Origin: Puffinus mauretanicus
Lineage: Eukaryota; Chordata; Aves; Procellariiformes; Procellariidae
NCBI GenBank assembly: GCA_023333565.1
Contig: JAJKFH010004053.1
Coordinates: 2,666,001 to 2,730,000, forward strand
Direction of reading: 5' to 3'
DNA: 64,000 nt
Below, piece by piece: positions 1 to 12,446 of the stretch. A program made the position numbers and the translations under genes. The notes under the pieces are model-generated. The model had not been told where the DNA came from. It searched no databases and was given only the letters and a program-made list of their open reading frames with translations. Numbering within the stretch: position 1 is the first letter of the stretch; each line of letters starts with the position of its first letter.

Positions 1-779
1 GCATAAGGCACAGACAGGAGCAATGTGATATTAAAGGATACTGAATGGGCAGGGATAGGTCATGAAATTGAGTTCATATATTTTATGAGGGATACAGTTC
101 AGCCTGAAGCCTGCTTTTCATTTAATCTCAGAATTTCAGACCTTTTGGCACAGCTGCAGCATTTATTTGTTTTCTTGTTTCTGGTGAGAGAGAGAATCAC
201 TAACTAAGATTAAAGCAGGTGAAAAAAATATTAAAGAACAAACCGCTGAAGGGTGCAACACGGAGTACTTCTTATCTAAAGAAAGAAGCCAAGATTTGAG
301 CTTATCAAGCCAATACCACAGACACTTTGCACAGGCACAGATTTCCCAGGGAGGTCAAGGGGCTGCAACTCTCACATTGGTGAGGGAGCATGTTTCATGT
401 CTCATGATGGGCTGCAGAAGGGAAGGAAAAGGGCAGACACAGACCTTGAACTGCTCCTGTTTCCCCCATCCACCGCCACAGCAGGAGCTATTTCTGCTAC
501 TATGCAAGGACCTTATTGTCTTACACATCCCAATGCTTTCTGTTGAATAAGCAGCCTGCTACTACCACCACACACATATTTAGAGAGGCTGCGAAATGGG
601 CAGCTTCAGTTTTTAATACTGTTCCGTTTCCCAATGCTTTTTTCTTAATTTTTTTCTTTAAAACTACACAGGCAGCATTATTAGATTTGGGGTCAAAGCA
701 TTTTTCATAAGGACACCAAATACTGCGCAAGATTTATGTGGAGTTTTAGTAACCATAGCAGAAAGAAATTAAGGAGGCA
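1..779. other. non-coding AT-rich DNA, no feature seen
   Basis: No recognisable gene, RNA or repeat. Short open frames exist on both strands, overlap each other and have no recognisable domain. Confidence 0.6.
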
Positions 780-1625
780 GCCTTTGTTCAGACCAGCAAG
801 CAGCCTCTGCCCTCGCAGCCGGCAGGGACCGAGCGCGGCTTCTCTCCAGCATTCGTCAGGGGACTCCAGATGACGCGCTCGGTTCCTGCTGCCTGCCATG
901 GTTCCCAGAGGACCGCTGCCGCAGCTGAGGGCTGCTGATGCATCGCCCATCTCAGCCTTTGCCCACTCAGACTGGGGGCCCAGAGACTCCCTTTACGAAG
1001 CTGTGAGTGAGGCGATATACAGAGATGGCGTGTCCTGCAGCAGGGAAACCCTGGCTGCTCCTCGCTCAGCCTGCAGTTGCAGTAGCTTTGCACCACTACC
1101 ACTGCATGGCTCCCATTTTCTTTGGGAATCCAAGTGCAATTTTTCTATAGCATGTCCTGGAGTTCAGGTTTTTCCCTCATTTCCAGCATGTCCAGAAATA
1201 GCAAAGGCCTGGAAGATTGCCACTCAAATGAGTTTTAGAATATATATCCATAAGAGATGTGCTCTGAAAAAACACCTAATAACAGGTTTCCACAGAACAC
1301 AACTGGTTTCCAACCGTATGCTGATATTAGCACGAGGGGCAACACTACACGAGTGCGCTGCGGCATGCTTACCCTGGGTGCAGCAGCGAGCAGCACAGGG
1401 ACCCTATCTCGAGTGAGGATCAATTCAAAACCCAACAACAGCTTTGCAATTACCACGAATTGTCATCAGTGAAGCCAAAATTGCCCAGTCACCAGGCTGT
1501 GTAGCCATGGATAAGCCTCTCCAGCTCCCGAGGAAGCCTGAGGGTCCGGCACAATGCTCCGCTTTGAGATACAGAGAGGAAAGTCTGCCAAGCCCTGTGA
1601 GATGCCAAGTGTCCGCATCACTTTT
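780..1625. promoter_or_regulatory. CpG-retaining patch, possible promoter or first exon
   Basis: The surrounding DNA is CpG-poor, but by hand count about 16 CpG dinucleotides lie between roughly 810 and 1075, and about 11 more between 1330 and 1620. A consensus-like splice donor GTGAGT sits at 1003-1008, just downstream of the densest part. The plus strand is open for 172 codons (898-1416), but the translation resembles nothing I recognise and is rich in Cys, Ser and Ala. The pattern fits a weak CpG-island promoter with a first exon, a lncRNA start, or a decayed GC-rich repeat. No TATA box is evident. Which strand would be transcribed is not certain; the donor favours plus. Confidence 0.25.
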
Positions 1626-2101
1626 GAACAATCAGATTTTGACACCCAGGTCATTTAGATGCCTTTAAAACTGTCACTCTAATTTCACATAAATGATTAA
1701 TTATCCACAGTTGCATATTAACACCTGTATTAAAAAAAGACTTTTAAAGTGTCACTAGATACTTTTAATGTGTCCTCGACACTTAAGGAAAAAACAGTAC
1801 TGAGTAGACTTTCTATTTTGATATTTTCTGCTATGGTTAACATCAGAAGGATGGCATGTTTTTGATGAATTTTCTCCAAAGGATTACCTCCCAGTAAGAG
1901 TCCTTCTGTGAAAGAGCTCAAATTGTGGGTGTGAATGAAAATGAAGGCTATAAGCTACCACTCATACTCTGTTATACAACATGTTCTTGACTCTAATTTA
2001 CCCTATTTGCGAAGTCGCTATGTTTGGTGTCTTATACAGCCTACACTCAGTTCCTCAGGCTCAATTCAGAACATCCACTACACATAGCAATTAGTGTCAT
2101 T

Positions 2102-2122
2102 TTATTATTATTATTATTATTA
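2102..2122 (+). repeat. (TTA)7 microsatellite
   Basis: Seven perfect TTA units are followed directly by TGAATGG. Read on the minus strand it would encode a run of Asn in a short spurious frame, which is not a gene. Confidence 0.95.
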
Positions 2123-2730
2123 TGAATGGCACAAAATCTAGTTTGCAGCAGGAAGCAAACTAATTTCAGGGAGAAAGAACAGGGATGGGAAACAGGAAAC
2201 ATCAGCTTACTAGTATTTTTAAAGTCAGCCAGAGTTGCTGTTTTCTGCAGTACCAGCATACACAGACCCTCTAGTGCCTGTTCTTTTTGCTAAAACACAA
2301 CTTTTGAAGAGGTTAGAGACAGCATTAAAACTAAGCATTAGAAGACAACATTAAAAAAGGCTCCAAAGTAAATCCCATTACCTTCCTATAGAGAAGGCCA
2401 AATATTTTTGCATGTAGCAATTTCAAGGGTAGATTTCAGCTGTTATATACTTGTACAACTACCATCGAGTCACTAGGACTGCAAGTGTCCCTAGGCAGAA
2501 TCTGTCCATAAGGTTTCCCTCTGTATTTTCCCTTACAGATGATGCTAAGCAGCAGAGTGGGGTGTTAATTACTGCAATCTGTTGACAGTTTATTTTAAGG
2601 AACAGTTACATCATGATTCAAGATCTTTACTTATGTTACAATCGTGATTACATCAGTTGCAATTTGCTACACTTGTAAAAAACACTTCATAGCCTTAATT
2701 TATATTATTTTATTTGTGGTTTTAAACAAT

Positions 2731-2748
2731 AAAAAAAAAAAAAAAAAA
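2731..2748 (+). repeat. poly-A run (18 A)
   Basis: Eighteen consecutive A follow AAACAAT. No retropseudogene body is recognisable upstream and I see no flanking target duplication, so it is recorded only as a homopolymer. Confidence 0.9.
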
Positions 2749-4660
2749 GAAATAGCTTTCCCCTCAGCTTTCTCTCATATCAGTATTAACTAGGGACAAT
2801 TCAAGTTAAAATATTTCTTTATCTAGTAACCTTACTTGTTACCAAAGTGTCTGGCTGTTTAAATGTCTTTAACGTATTTATTCCCGAAACATTTTTATAG
2901 GAAATATCTCTAACCTCCCTTATTAGAGATGTAAAATTTCTGCATGTGGTGACAACAGGCATTCCTAGCTCATGTTGTGGACTAGGCTGTAGACAACTCT
3001 GAGTCACAGCATCCAGTACTTCTTTTGGAAATGGAAAGAGAATATTGATAACTAAAGGAGCTCTCTCCCTCTTGCTCTCTCTGGCTGCTCAGTATGTTGC
3101 TCAGCAGCACCAGATCTTTGATACCGTGTTCTCTTAGATGGTTTGGACTGAGTAAGATTTAGGTGCCATCTCTTTAGCTCCTACTTTCTTTGTACGTGTT
3201 TTTGACACAAGCAAAGTACTTCTGAGCTGCTTGATTGTGAGTACCTTGCAGATTATGTTCCAAAATCCTGAAACTGGGAGAGTAGAGGGCATGACAGCCA
3301 AGTGCCATGGGAGCTGCAAAGGCAATGTGGCTGTGCAACATGACAGAACTTCAGCTCCACAGAAGTTCCAAGCCTGGACAGCCACACCTGGGCAAAACAC
3401 AAAATGCACAGATCCATATCACAGGAACATGATGCCTGCCTCATCTCCTTTTCTTGGGATTTGATCTGTTCTCTTCACTCTCCTACCTTATCTGCTTCTA
3501 CTTTCTTTACCATGCGCAATTTCAATGCCAAATAGGTTCCGTAGCTTAAAGAATATGTCGCTTTTCTCCCCACATCCTTCTCTGTTCTCCTTTTCCTCCT
3601 GGGAATTTTCACTTCTTCAATCCCATCTTTTTTACACAAGAAAATTTCTCTGAGCCTAGCCAGCCTCCAGCAAAATCAGGCCAAGTTGTTCTATGCAAAT
3701 GACCTCCAGCACAGGAATATTTGCTGGATAAACCTGTATAAGCATGACCTAGTGATGCAAAATCTGGCCTCAAAAAAGCTTGGGAGGTCCTTGAGCAGTT
3801 TTTGCTACCTGACACTGGGTGTCAGGGCAACACCCAGGGCCCACAAGAGCTGGTCAGAAATGACACACCTTTACATAGATAGGACTCCTGGACTGTCAGC
3901 TTTTTTCTTGGGCATCTGTTCAATGTTGCTTCTGCTTCTGCAACTCTCCCAAGCCTACACAATCATGGGGTGAGGGCAGTGCCTGTCCTTTTCGAAGTCA
4001 TATTAACAAAAATTATGCCCATCAGCTCAGAAGTTATGCTTTAGAGCACGATACATATAATCAACAGTGCTGTCATTGTGCCAAAGCTTGATCTTTTTTC
4101 CCTCTGACTCACAAAATAAAATCATCCTTGTAAACATAAACTGTAATCTTATAAAACAATCCTTTCAGCAGAGCCCTGAGAGCAACCTCTTGTAAAGCTA
4201 AACCTACCAAAGAAGGAATGGGTCTCAGTGCCTGTCAAAAGCTAAAATCTCTATTCCTCTATACAGCATTTTCCCTCTTTTGCTAAGCCCAGCTCTGTAA
4301 TAACAGATTCTGCCAAGACAGGAACAGCATGTCAGGGTGCAAGTCCTTTGGTTAAAATACTTGGGTAAAAACACTTATATGGAAGAAGTTACATCAAGAG
4401 AAGAAAATCCACCTCAGCCCATGTTTTTATTGAAGTGGTATAGCTATACTGGCAGAAAAGTACTCACAGACACCCTCCCTACACAAAGGCATTCTGTTGT
4501 CATAGATCTTGATAAAGCAGAGACATGTTTGTAGCATAAGCAATGGCTTTATATTGGCGGAGTGACACTCAGAAAATGATAATCCTACTTGGGTCATATA
4601 TATCAGCCTATACAACACACAGGAAAAACGTATGTTTACTGAAAAACTTTTAATATCTAA

Positions 4661-4757
4661 GGCCTCAATCCTACAGTCTAATTTATTCACACACATTAAA
4701 AATTCCCTTTAGTGAAAATCATGGGAGTTTTCTTTGCTAACAGGGTGAACCAGCCCT
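4661..4757. repeat. possible ancient amniote interspersed repeat fragment
   Basis: The segment opens with GGCCTCAATCCTACAG, continues with a TTATTCACACACATTA-like stretch and then CATGGGAG. This resembles an old palindromic repeat common in turtle and bird genomes (a 'ggccctgatcctgcaaag ... cccattgacttcaatggga' type sequence). The match is by memory and divergent, so family and orientation are uncertain. Confidence 0.25.
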
Positions 4758-5209
4758 AGTTCAGCAGAAGCAAATACTCTTAAAGGTAGCAGATTTCTGT
4801 GCTCACACTTGGGACTTAGTTTTTTAAGGACCTTGCGTTACATGAAAACAGAGCTTTCAGACGTAGCCACCATTTGTTCAGCAACAGACTGTTTATGGTA
4901 CTTGAAAGTATTATGTCATTGCTGCAGAAAACTGTAAGGTGTTCTCTCCAAGGAGTTAACAGTGCTTTTGTGAACAAAATGCTGGAGACAACATAGCATT
5001 TCACTCCATCACACTGGAGATTTAGCAATCATAAGAGAAGCAAGATCAAACAGAGCATCTGATTTAATTCTCCCATTCTTTTTCCCTCTATCCCAGGTAT
5101 ACTGCAGCTCATAAGACATCTGGGAGGTTGTGAATCAACGCAGATAATCTTGTCCTTCACATGTGTAGACACGTTCTCAGTAACAGAGTGGGGAATCAGT
5201 GCAAATGAA

Positions 5210-5710
5210 TCCATTGATCCCTTTCACAATTCAGCCACAAACCAATTTAGTGTAAGATTTATGTGATGTTGAGAGCAGCGGTTGTAGCTTGAGCAGTGAT
5301 ATAATTAGGGATGCTTTAAGTGTTCGGGGGAAAATGAAAGAGTAGTGTTTCTCTTAACAATGAGTAAAAAGGCACCGATGGAGCAATAATGCTTTTATTG
5401 CCCACATAGTTCCAGTGACCTGACTGTTTTAGCCATAAATGGTCTTTAAGCTCTAGTAGTTTGCAATAAAAACAATCATTACTGCAATGGGCCGTGTCAT
5501 CATTAGAAACAGAGGAGTTCTTTCTCTCATTAAAACTGGCCTTAGACAAATATCTCACACACATGGTGCAGTCTGGAATCTGTAACATTAGAGAGGCCAA
5601 AAAGTAAAGCAAAGTCAAACTAATCATATTGTAGGAAGACATGATACGTGCAAAAGGCACCTCTCTCCAAGCAACCCAGCACACACTGCCATCAGCAGGA
5701 GGTGACACCC
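5210..5710. other. repeat-free AT-rich block, possible conserved non-coding element
   Basis: No repeat is recognisable. The stretch holds several TAAT/ATTA and AACAAT-type core motifs (for example around 5300, 5355 and 5470) embedded in non-repetitive sequence. The minus strand is open for 130 codons (5316-5708), but the translation has no recognisable domain, no good start context and uneven composition. I read it as chance openness and not a gene. Conservation cannot be judged from one sequence. Confidence 0.15.
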
Positions 5711-6020
5711 TGGCAAAAAGTTATGAAGTAAAAGGAAACTAACTGCTAATACGTGTGTAGTGATTTAACCATGCAGGTACACTTTCACTTGTCCTTTCAC
5801 TTAGTTCTGTAGAAGCAAAGATAACTTCAGAGATATCCTGCACTCTTGGAAATTATTATATGAAAATACTTCCGCTGCGGTACAAAGGCACACGGCTCCT
5901 GCTTCTTTATTTTCACCCCCTTAGTAGTCCAAATCCCACATTTCCTGTGACCAGATCAGACTTGTTCAGAGCTCCATAAATTGGGACACACAGATACACA
6001 CTGACCCTCACTGTGGTCAC

Positions 6021-6025
6021 ACAAG
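6021..6025 (+). repeat. left target-site duplication of solo LTR (ACAAG)
   Basis: ACAAG lies directly before the LTR start TGTCC and is repeated exactly after the LTR end at 6328-6332. A 5-bp duplication is typical of ERVL-type integration (ERVK usually leaves 6 bp, class I usually 4 bp). Extending to 6 bp breaks the match. Confidence 0.85.
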
Positions 6026-6327
6026 TGTCCTGGTTTCGGCTGGGATGGAGTTCATTTTCTTCCTATTAACTGGTATAGTGCTGTGTTTTGGATGTAGTAT
6101 GAGAATAATGTTGATAACACACTGATGCCGATGGGAAGCAGTGAATTAATTCCTTGTTTTGCTTTGCTTGCGCGCGCGGCTTTTGCTTTCCCTATTAAAC
6201 TGTCTTTATCTCAACGCACGAGTTTTCTCACTTTTACCCTTCTGATTCTCTCCCCCATCCCGTTGTGGGGGGGAGTGAGCGAGCAGCTGCGTGGTGCTCA
6301 GTGGCCGGCTGGGGTTAAACCACAACA
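6026..6327 (+). mobile_element. avian endogenous-retrovirus solo LTR, internally deleted
   Basis: The element starts TGTCCTGGTTTCGGCTGGG and ends GGGGTTAAACCACAACA, the ends I recognise from an LTR family widespread in bird genomes, and obeys the TG...CA rule. It is flanked by a perfect ACAAG duplication. The 5' part runs to about 6125 (GTTGATAACACACTGATG). The sequence then jumps to the 3' part carrying a poly-A signal variant ATTAAA at 6194-6199 and the GGGGGGAGTGAGCGAGCAGC block near 6267-6286. The remembered full-length LTR has more sequence between these parts, including its TATA region, so this copy appears to lack the promoter core. A CGCGCGCGG run (6171-6179) just upstream of ATTAAA looks unusual. 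No internal retroviral gene is present, so it is a recombined solo LTR. Open frames crossing it are not genes. Confidence 0.85.
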
Positions 6328-6332
6328 ACAAG
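6328..6332 (+). repeat. right target-site duplication of solo LTR (ACAAG)
   Basis: Exact copy of the ACAAG at 6021-6025. It follows the terminal CACAACA of the LTR and fixes the right boundary of the insertion. Confidence 0.85.
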
Positions 6333-8560
6333 CAATCCTCCAGTCACCTGTCCAAAGCCAGCCTGAAATGAGTGGGATTTACCTTCCAAGCCGTGCTCTT
6401 CCCCATCTTCCACATTGCAGATGGATCCCAGGTATCATCTCCCTTCCTGGACTTGCAATCAATTAATTGCCTTTATGAAATGTTAGAAAACGAATCCAGA
6501 CATCATGTTACCTAGGTAAAATATTGCCTAGTGAAAGAATGTGCTTCTACTCAGTCATTTCCGCACAGCCCTTTCAAAAGGCTTCGTACAAACTGGAGGG
6601 GTCTAGGTAGCCCAGTGGTAGCAAACATTTAATTCAGCACCTCGGGTATTTTCAGCCAAATTTTACCATCAACTTTATGCTCTTCTCTACTACACTTAGC
6701 TCTCTTTAAAGTTTAAAGATCTATTGGTCACGACTGGTAAGAAATTGATTTTGTTAGCATTGTTTAAATCTGTTTTTTGATGCGGGACTTTTTCAGACAT
6801 TTTCGATGCCTTTGTATTTATTACATGCATTTAAAGATGGAAAAAGCTAATTAAATAATAGGCCTTTCTAAGTAATCACATAAGAATATCACAGAAAACA
6901 TCACCTTTTTTTTGTGCAAGACAAATTTTTTTTTTTTTTTAAACTAATAGGTAAGGCCTGACATTGCTAGATAGCTTAGCAGCTCACAGATAGCTGAAGA
7001 TCGTATTTTGCCTTGCCAGAAACGTGATAAAAAGGAGGCTCTTTGAAAAACAGTCTTACCTCTTTTTAAATCATGTTGTTCTTACCCCCAAGCTTCATAG
7101 TGCACAAACATATTTGTAAACTATATTCATCAGCAGTTTTATATTATACTCAATATACTTTGAGCGGTAACATCACTATGGTATTGTAACTTTATTTATT
7201 ATCAGTGATATTAAACATGAACTCTGCAAACATTCTGGAAATCAGCTTCACTGTCTTGTCATATAAGAATACCTGATGCAAAGACAGGCCCGTTCCCTTG
7301 CTTACAACCATATAGCTAACCAGTTTAATATGAAGATGAAGCTTCTTCAAGTGAAGCTTGTAATCCTGCTTGCAATGAAGTAAACTGCTAAGTATTTAGT
7401 TCTGTCTTACATTACAAAAACTTTTAGCTAGGCTTCCCCAAAAGTGCAAGTAGTTTGTTTTTATATAGCCTTACTGAAAAAAAAAAAAATCCTTGGCATT
7501 AACAGTAAATAGCAAAACAGTTTACATATATGAAACTCCAGAAAATTGAAATACAGCCTGTATGTCACAACAACCAGCATTTCTTTTCCTTTACTCTTCT
7601 GAAGTCCCTAAATTCTCCCTCACTATACTCAAAAATGATAATTCCAGCAAAATATATCAAAGGAAACACCTGAGACACTTTGACCTTGTTTTTGTATACA
7701 TCTTTTCTCTTTGCTTTTCTGACCAATGTTATCATTTTGTTTTCAAGATAATCTAGAAAATAAAAAAAATCATTTGAAAAATAGTATTCTCCTATTAACG
7801 GTTTGAAAGCTCAATTCGTTTGTAGGAAGAACAAAAACATAAGCGTAGGAGCTAAGTTTGAATAGCTTTTAGCAAGCTGTGTGCCAGATTTAGAGCCAGT
7901 GAAACTGAGCTGCTTTTATAGACTCATCCTCACTTAAAGTGTACAAAGTCCATAAAAATAGAAAAATTACATCATATTCTGCTGCATCATTCCCTCTCTG
8001 TTATCTGCATTTTCATATTCACATGTCTATGAAAAATGGCTTATGGCATATGAAAACATATTCGTCTATTCACCACGAATCTTGTCAGGTTAAATACACA
8101 CCTCTCTCTGCCAGCATTAGTGAACTAAGTCTTATAATTAGGAATAGCAAGTAAAAAGAAATCTGACAGAACTAATTTTTGTCTTTCTAACAACCTTCCA
8201 GTATGCATCTGTAATACAATAGTCCATCTGCTTATGCCAGTAGAGTTTCACATTACCCTTGCCCATTTTCCAGTGTCCTTTAGTTAACACCTGAAACACT
8301 GCAACTTCCTCATCAATCTCCATACGAGCCAAGGGGTTCCCGCAAGAAACATATAATTTAGGGAGAGCTTTTAAAACTCCTGTCCAGAATAGCAACATCT
8401 GTGCTTATTTGTCAAACAAGCACGCTGCGCCCAGGTTGGCAAATTCCAGTCTTGCTTGAAGACAAGTTAAGATCTAACGCCCAAAGTGTCCAACACCATG
8501 AGTTATTGCTCAATGTGGTGAGGAATCCTGTCCAGAGCCATCACCACTTCCTCACCGTTA
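6333..8560. other. non-coding AT-rich DNA
   Basis: T-runs near 6908 and 6928 and an A-run near 7480 are the only simple repeats. No gene, RNA or interspersed repeat is recognised. Confidence 0.6.
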
Positions 8561-8564
8561 ATAT

Positions 8565-8790
8565 TCACTTGCAGCCCCCTATTCCCCAGGGCAGCCCAAA
8601 CGCTCCCTTGAGCTGGTGCCGGTGACCCCAGGGCTGCAAGCCAGCCAGCCCCGATCCCGTCCGGCCCCAGCCCAGGCTGGGTGTGGGGATGAGCTGCAAA
8701 GGGGAAGGAGCTGCCTGCAGTAACGGTGCGGCAGCCAGGCACTCCCCAGGGAAGCTCTTCCTCTAGGGACAATCTTAGCTAGCCGCTTCA
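8565..8790. other. small GC-rich patch, origin unknown
   Basis: About 220 bp are clearly GC-rich in AT-rich surroundings, with roughly eight CpG (for example CCCGATCCCGTCCGGCC near 8650). Short minus-strand frames (8503-8772 and 8579-8791) are Gly/Pro/Ala-rich, as any GC-rich DNA would give, and are not recognisable. Candidates are a bird GC-rich repeat, a small exon or a weak promoter. Confidence 0.3.
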
Positions 8791-11700
8791 TTTCCCCTTT
8801 GGCCCCTGGCAGCAGTAAAAGAGGCTAGAGGCAATCAAATACCTTCTCATGAGGTGCCTTGGCCTCAGCAGTAACATCACTGCATTAAAGATGTTATTGG
8901 ACTTTTCCACACATATTTTTAATTTCCAGATTGCTTTAACAACTGAAAGCGTAAGTTAATATATTGAAAGAAGCTACACATATATAACTTGTGTAAGTGT
9001 ATAATAACTTTACTATATTGTCAGCCTTGCTTATGTCTTTTAGAGTTTTTTAATAAAACACATAGCTTAGTGGTGTTTGTTTGACTGACATGCATTGCAT
9101 TCATTTTTCAAAAGGTAATATTTGATCTGTATTACCTCATAGAAACTATTCTGCAAAAATTAAGTAAAGTGTTTTAAAATAGTATTATCCTGCTCACAAT
9201 TTTATAGTTTTATCAGAGATGATCACAAATTCATATATTGTACCTGAATATCTGGTTGAAAGGTGACAAAAAAAGAAAGTCTCATGTAACAAACTATCAC
9301 TTACTAGGCGAATAATTCAAATGGCTCAGACATAAGAATACCTGCATAGTTATTCACATTGGCTGAGTTTTATTCTTATAGATTTACATTTTGAGAAGAA
9401 GAAACTAGAACAGAGAACAGAGTTTATCCTCCCACTAAAACCAGTATTAACTGTAACACTGCTAACAGATTGAAATCTGAGCAGCATCTCAAACCTGATG
9501 GTTTTTATTTATTCCCTTCCTGAAGCATTCCACAGAAGAATAAACTCTACCAGAACAGGCAAAATAAAGTACAGGAGGAAAAGGCAATCCTATATGAAAA
9601 AAAATGCGAGGCTGGGATACTCTCGGCTTGTTAGTGTTTCAAATAAACCATTATTCATGCCTTCATTCAGTACGTCGTATTTAATCTGACTTTCCTCCTG
9701 ATGCTCTTCCTGCTACATGCTCTCTTTCCCAGGACTCTGAATGACTCAGCTAATGTTCCAAAAGCACTGGTTTTGCAGATAATATCTTTGCTCTTCTCTC
9801 CTCTGCCTATGTATGTGATACAAGTTTTCAGTGACTAGCATTATCTGAACTCTCCAGACTACAACAAACCCATACTATGTTTTTTCCCCTCTTTGTAATC
9901 AGGGTCCAGAGTCTCAAACCCAACTCCCATTGAAGTGGGGAGAATGGAGCACTGCCTGGGTGCTCAGCTCCGAGACCCAGGATTTGTTACCTTCTGACCT
10001 TTCACATCAAGAGTCCTTCCACAGTGAAACATAATTCAGCATATCCTTTGTCTACTAAATCAACAACGGTGACTTTTGATATGTGCACCAACAATTTTGT
10101 CAGAGACTCTAAGTCAGTTGCCCCCTGAGGCCAGACTTTTTTCTTCACGACTGAATTATGCTTTTAGATACATATTAATCTTAATTAAGAGTTACCTAAT
10201 CTTGTTCTCATTTACAAGTGTGTAACTAGTGTTTTAACACATGGGTTGATAACTTTCTTTTAAATCTGCATCAGAGGAAAACTGCATGGATTATACCTCT
10301 TTGACGGAAATGTGTTAAAGCCATATGAGGTACGCTGTCATTTCATAAAACTTGGATCATTTATTGATGCCTTATTTTATTCTATATTAACAAACATGTA
10401 TTTTTATTGATTTAGTTTCAAACTCAGTGTACAGTTATCATTACATCATCTTTTGCTTTTCAAAACATAATAGCCTTTTAGTCAAATATGTGCTGTCCAT
10501 ATGTTTAATGCAATGGTATGTCTTAAATGGTATAAGTGCTCTGCTAACACTGCTCTCAGGACTGCTACTTTTTCAATGCTGTTGGTTCACACCAGACTTC
10601 TGGATATATTTCTTCTTTTTTAATAGCTCACAGCCCAGAAAAACTTCTCATCATCACATAAAAATAGGATAAATACCTGAGTTAGTACAACAGTAGTAGG
10701 AAGCAGTCCAAAGAGTAGAAAAAAGCCATGTGTAACTTTAGCGGTACCTTTGCAGTTACTAGCAAAACCCTGAAAGGTACAGCAAAGAGTAGGTTTTTGC
10801 ACCAAAGTTTCACAAAACTGTCCATGAGAAACAAAACAGAACTATTCCAGTGACCTAAATGCATCCAAAATATCAAAGCATCTTCAAGATCCCTCATTCT
10901 GCATTCTCTCTCTTGCTTCCCTGAAAAAATTACCTGAAGTTAGCATCTTGTTTAGCTGACCCCCATGTAAATGTCCACAACACACACGGCACTTGAGTCC
11001 TACCGGTGTCACATTGCCACAGCAACGCAACACACTGCACCTGGTGTTCCCATTTCTGAGGGTGTATACCAGGAACCTGAGTGAGCCATGCAGGAATTGT
11101 TTTTGTATTGAATCATGAGACTGCTTCTCCGCCTTCCTGTGGCCCTGTGTGGGTGTGTTTTTAGCCTGCCAACAAAACAAATTAAAACATTTCTGATTGC
11201 ACATGCTTTTCTTCTCTCTGTTCTGGCCACTGCTATATATAAGCTGCTAACTTCTTCTACTAATACAGGGGAGTTCAAATAGAAATACAAAGCAAAACTT
11301 GTCAGAGCAGAAGCTCCGCATTCCCATAGCTCAGTGGTAACAGGGCTGATCAAGAACATGAGACAGGATGGATGAAAAGGTGAAGCAGAAGATACAGATT
11401 GCAGTCACTTTAGTTTCTTTGAGGTGGTCTGGTAATTCACTGTTGCTTCTCAGGCAAGAACTAGGAAACTTCAAATGAAGTTAGGAGGCTGAGGGACCAG
11501 AAACAAAGAGAAGCGGTTTTTCATAAACCAGGTATATTCAAACTCGGGAATTCCTTGTCACTGATTGTTGTAGATGTTAAGAATTTCCGTAGTTCAAGAG
11601 GAGAACCCTGGCCAGGACCATGGACAAGGAAACCTACTGAAGGTTACTGACTGCATAGGGACTACCTTAAGTTTCTTATATGCGTGCTGCCAGAGACAAT

Positions 11701-12446
11701 GTATTTAGGCCAATGGACTATGTTCTGACCCATTGCAGCCATCCTTACATGCTTGTACATGATTAGTTTTTTAGAAGAGGTGCAGCTTACAAGTAAATTA
11801 TTTCTTACTCTGCTTACTAAGATGTAGGGTATAAGATGTTATAATGGTAACCCTAACAGGCATTTTTCGCTGGTTTCGCTCATGAGCCTTGGTAGTTGCC
11901 GGCTAGTGCATGGAGAATTAGGATACAATTTCCTGGTAGGCAGCAGGAATTGCATGCCTATTTTCCATGTACACTGAAATGAAAATGTACTTGTTAGTGT
12001 TTGCACATACAGACATGCTGCCAAGTGCATCAGCAGTTACTTGAGTCATAGCATCTGTTGAGTTTCTGAATCATGCTCTTAACCTTGAATGTAGTAAGAT
12101 GTTGGAATCAGCTTCTGATCTGTGCTTTGACTATTATATATTTACATACCATAGGGAGTGTGAGATATGCCACAGTCATAAGTATCTCATTAAGAGAATC
12201 ATGCTCCTCTTCCCATCCAAGATACCTGGAAAGGGACTGGAAAGAGGTTTCATTTGTGCAATAGGGTATGCTGGCGCATTCACTGGTCCCCCAGTGCAAA
12301 GGCAGTGTTAAAAAAAAGAATAGTCACATTTTCCCTCCCCACACAGAAACATACTAGTATACCTTTTTGGCTTATTCATGAAAAGATTTCAAACATTTAA
12401 CCAATGTATTTTCTTTATCTGATCCTTTTTGTATATTGCAGCATTT
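8791..12446. other. non-coding AT-rich DNA
   Basis: No gene or transposon is recognised. Overlapping minus-strand frames at 10682-11359 (up to 116 codons) lack any familiar domain. A stretch near 9900-9960 with CTCCCATTGAAGTGGGGAGA loosely resembles old amniote repeats but is too short to call. Confidence 0.6.

Larger units (their letters stand above)
1626..4660. other. non-coding AT-rich DNA
   Basis: Apart from the TTA microsatellite and the poly-A run listed separately, I see no gene or recognisable transposon. Small frames at 3134-3464 overlap on both strands and are not credible genes. Confidence 0.6.

Noticed and set aside
898..1416. 172-codon plus-strand frame
   Set aside because: GC-rich patch lowers stop frequency; the translation matches no family and overlapping frames are open on the other strand.
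1638..1680. Short match to an old amniote repeat (GTCATTTAGATGCCTTTAAA)
   Set aside because: Too short and diverged to support a call.
2731..2748. Poly-A run as the tail of a processed pseudogene
   Set aside because: No coding-like sequence upstream and no flanking direct repeats.
5316..5708. 130-codon minus-strand frame as a gene
   Set aside because: No domain, no homology recognised, no supporting promoter or splice structure.
6125..6466. 113-codon frame across the LTR
   Set aside because: It spans LTR and flank across the right target duplication, so it cannot be an ancestral coding frame.
11325..11400. tRNA-like stretch (ATAGCTCAGTGGTAAC)
   Set aside because: It resembles an A-box only; no B-box GGTTCGA-type sequence or cloverleaf follows.
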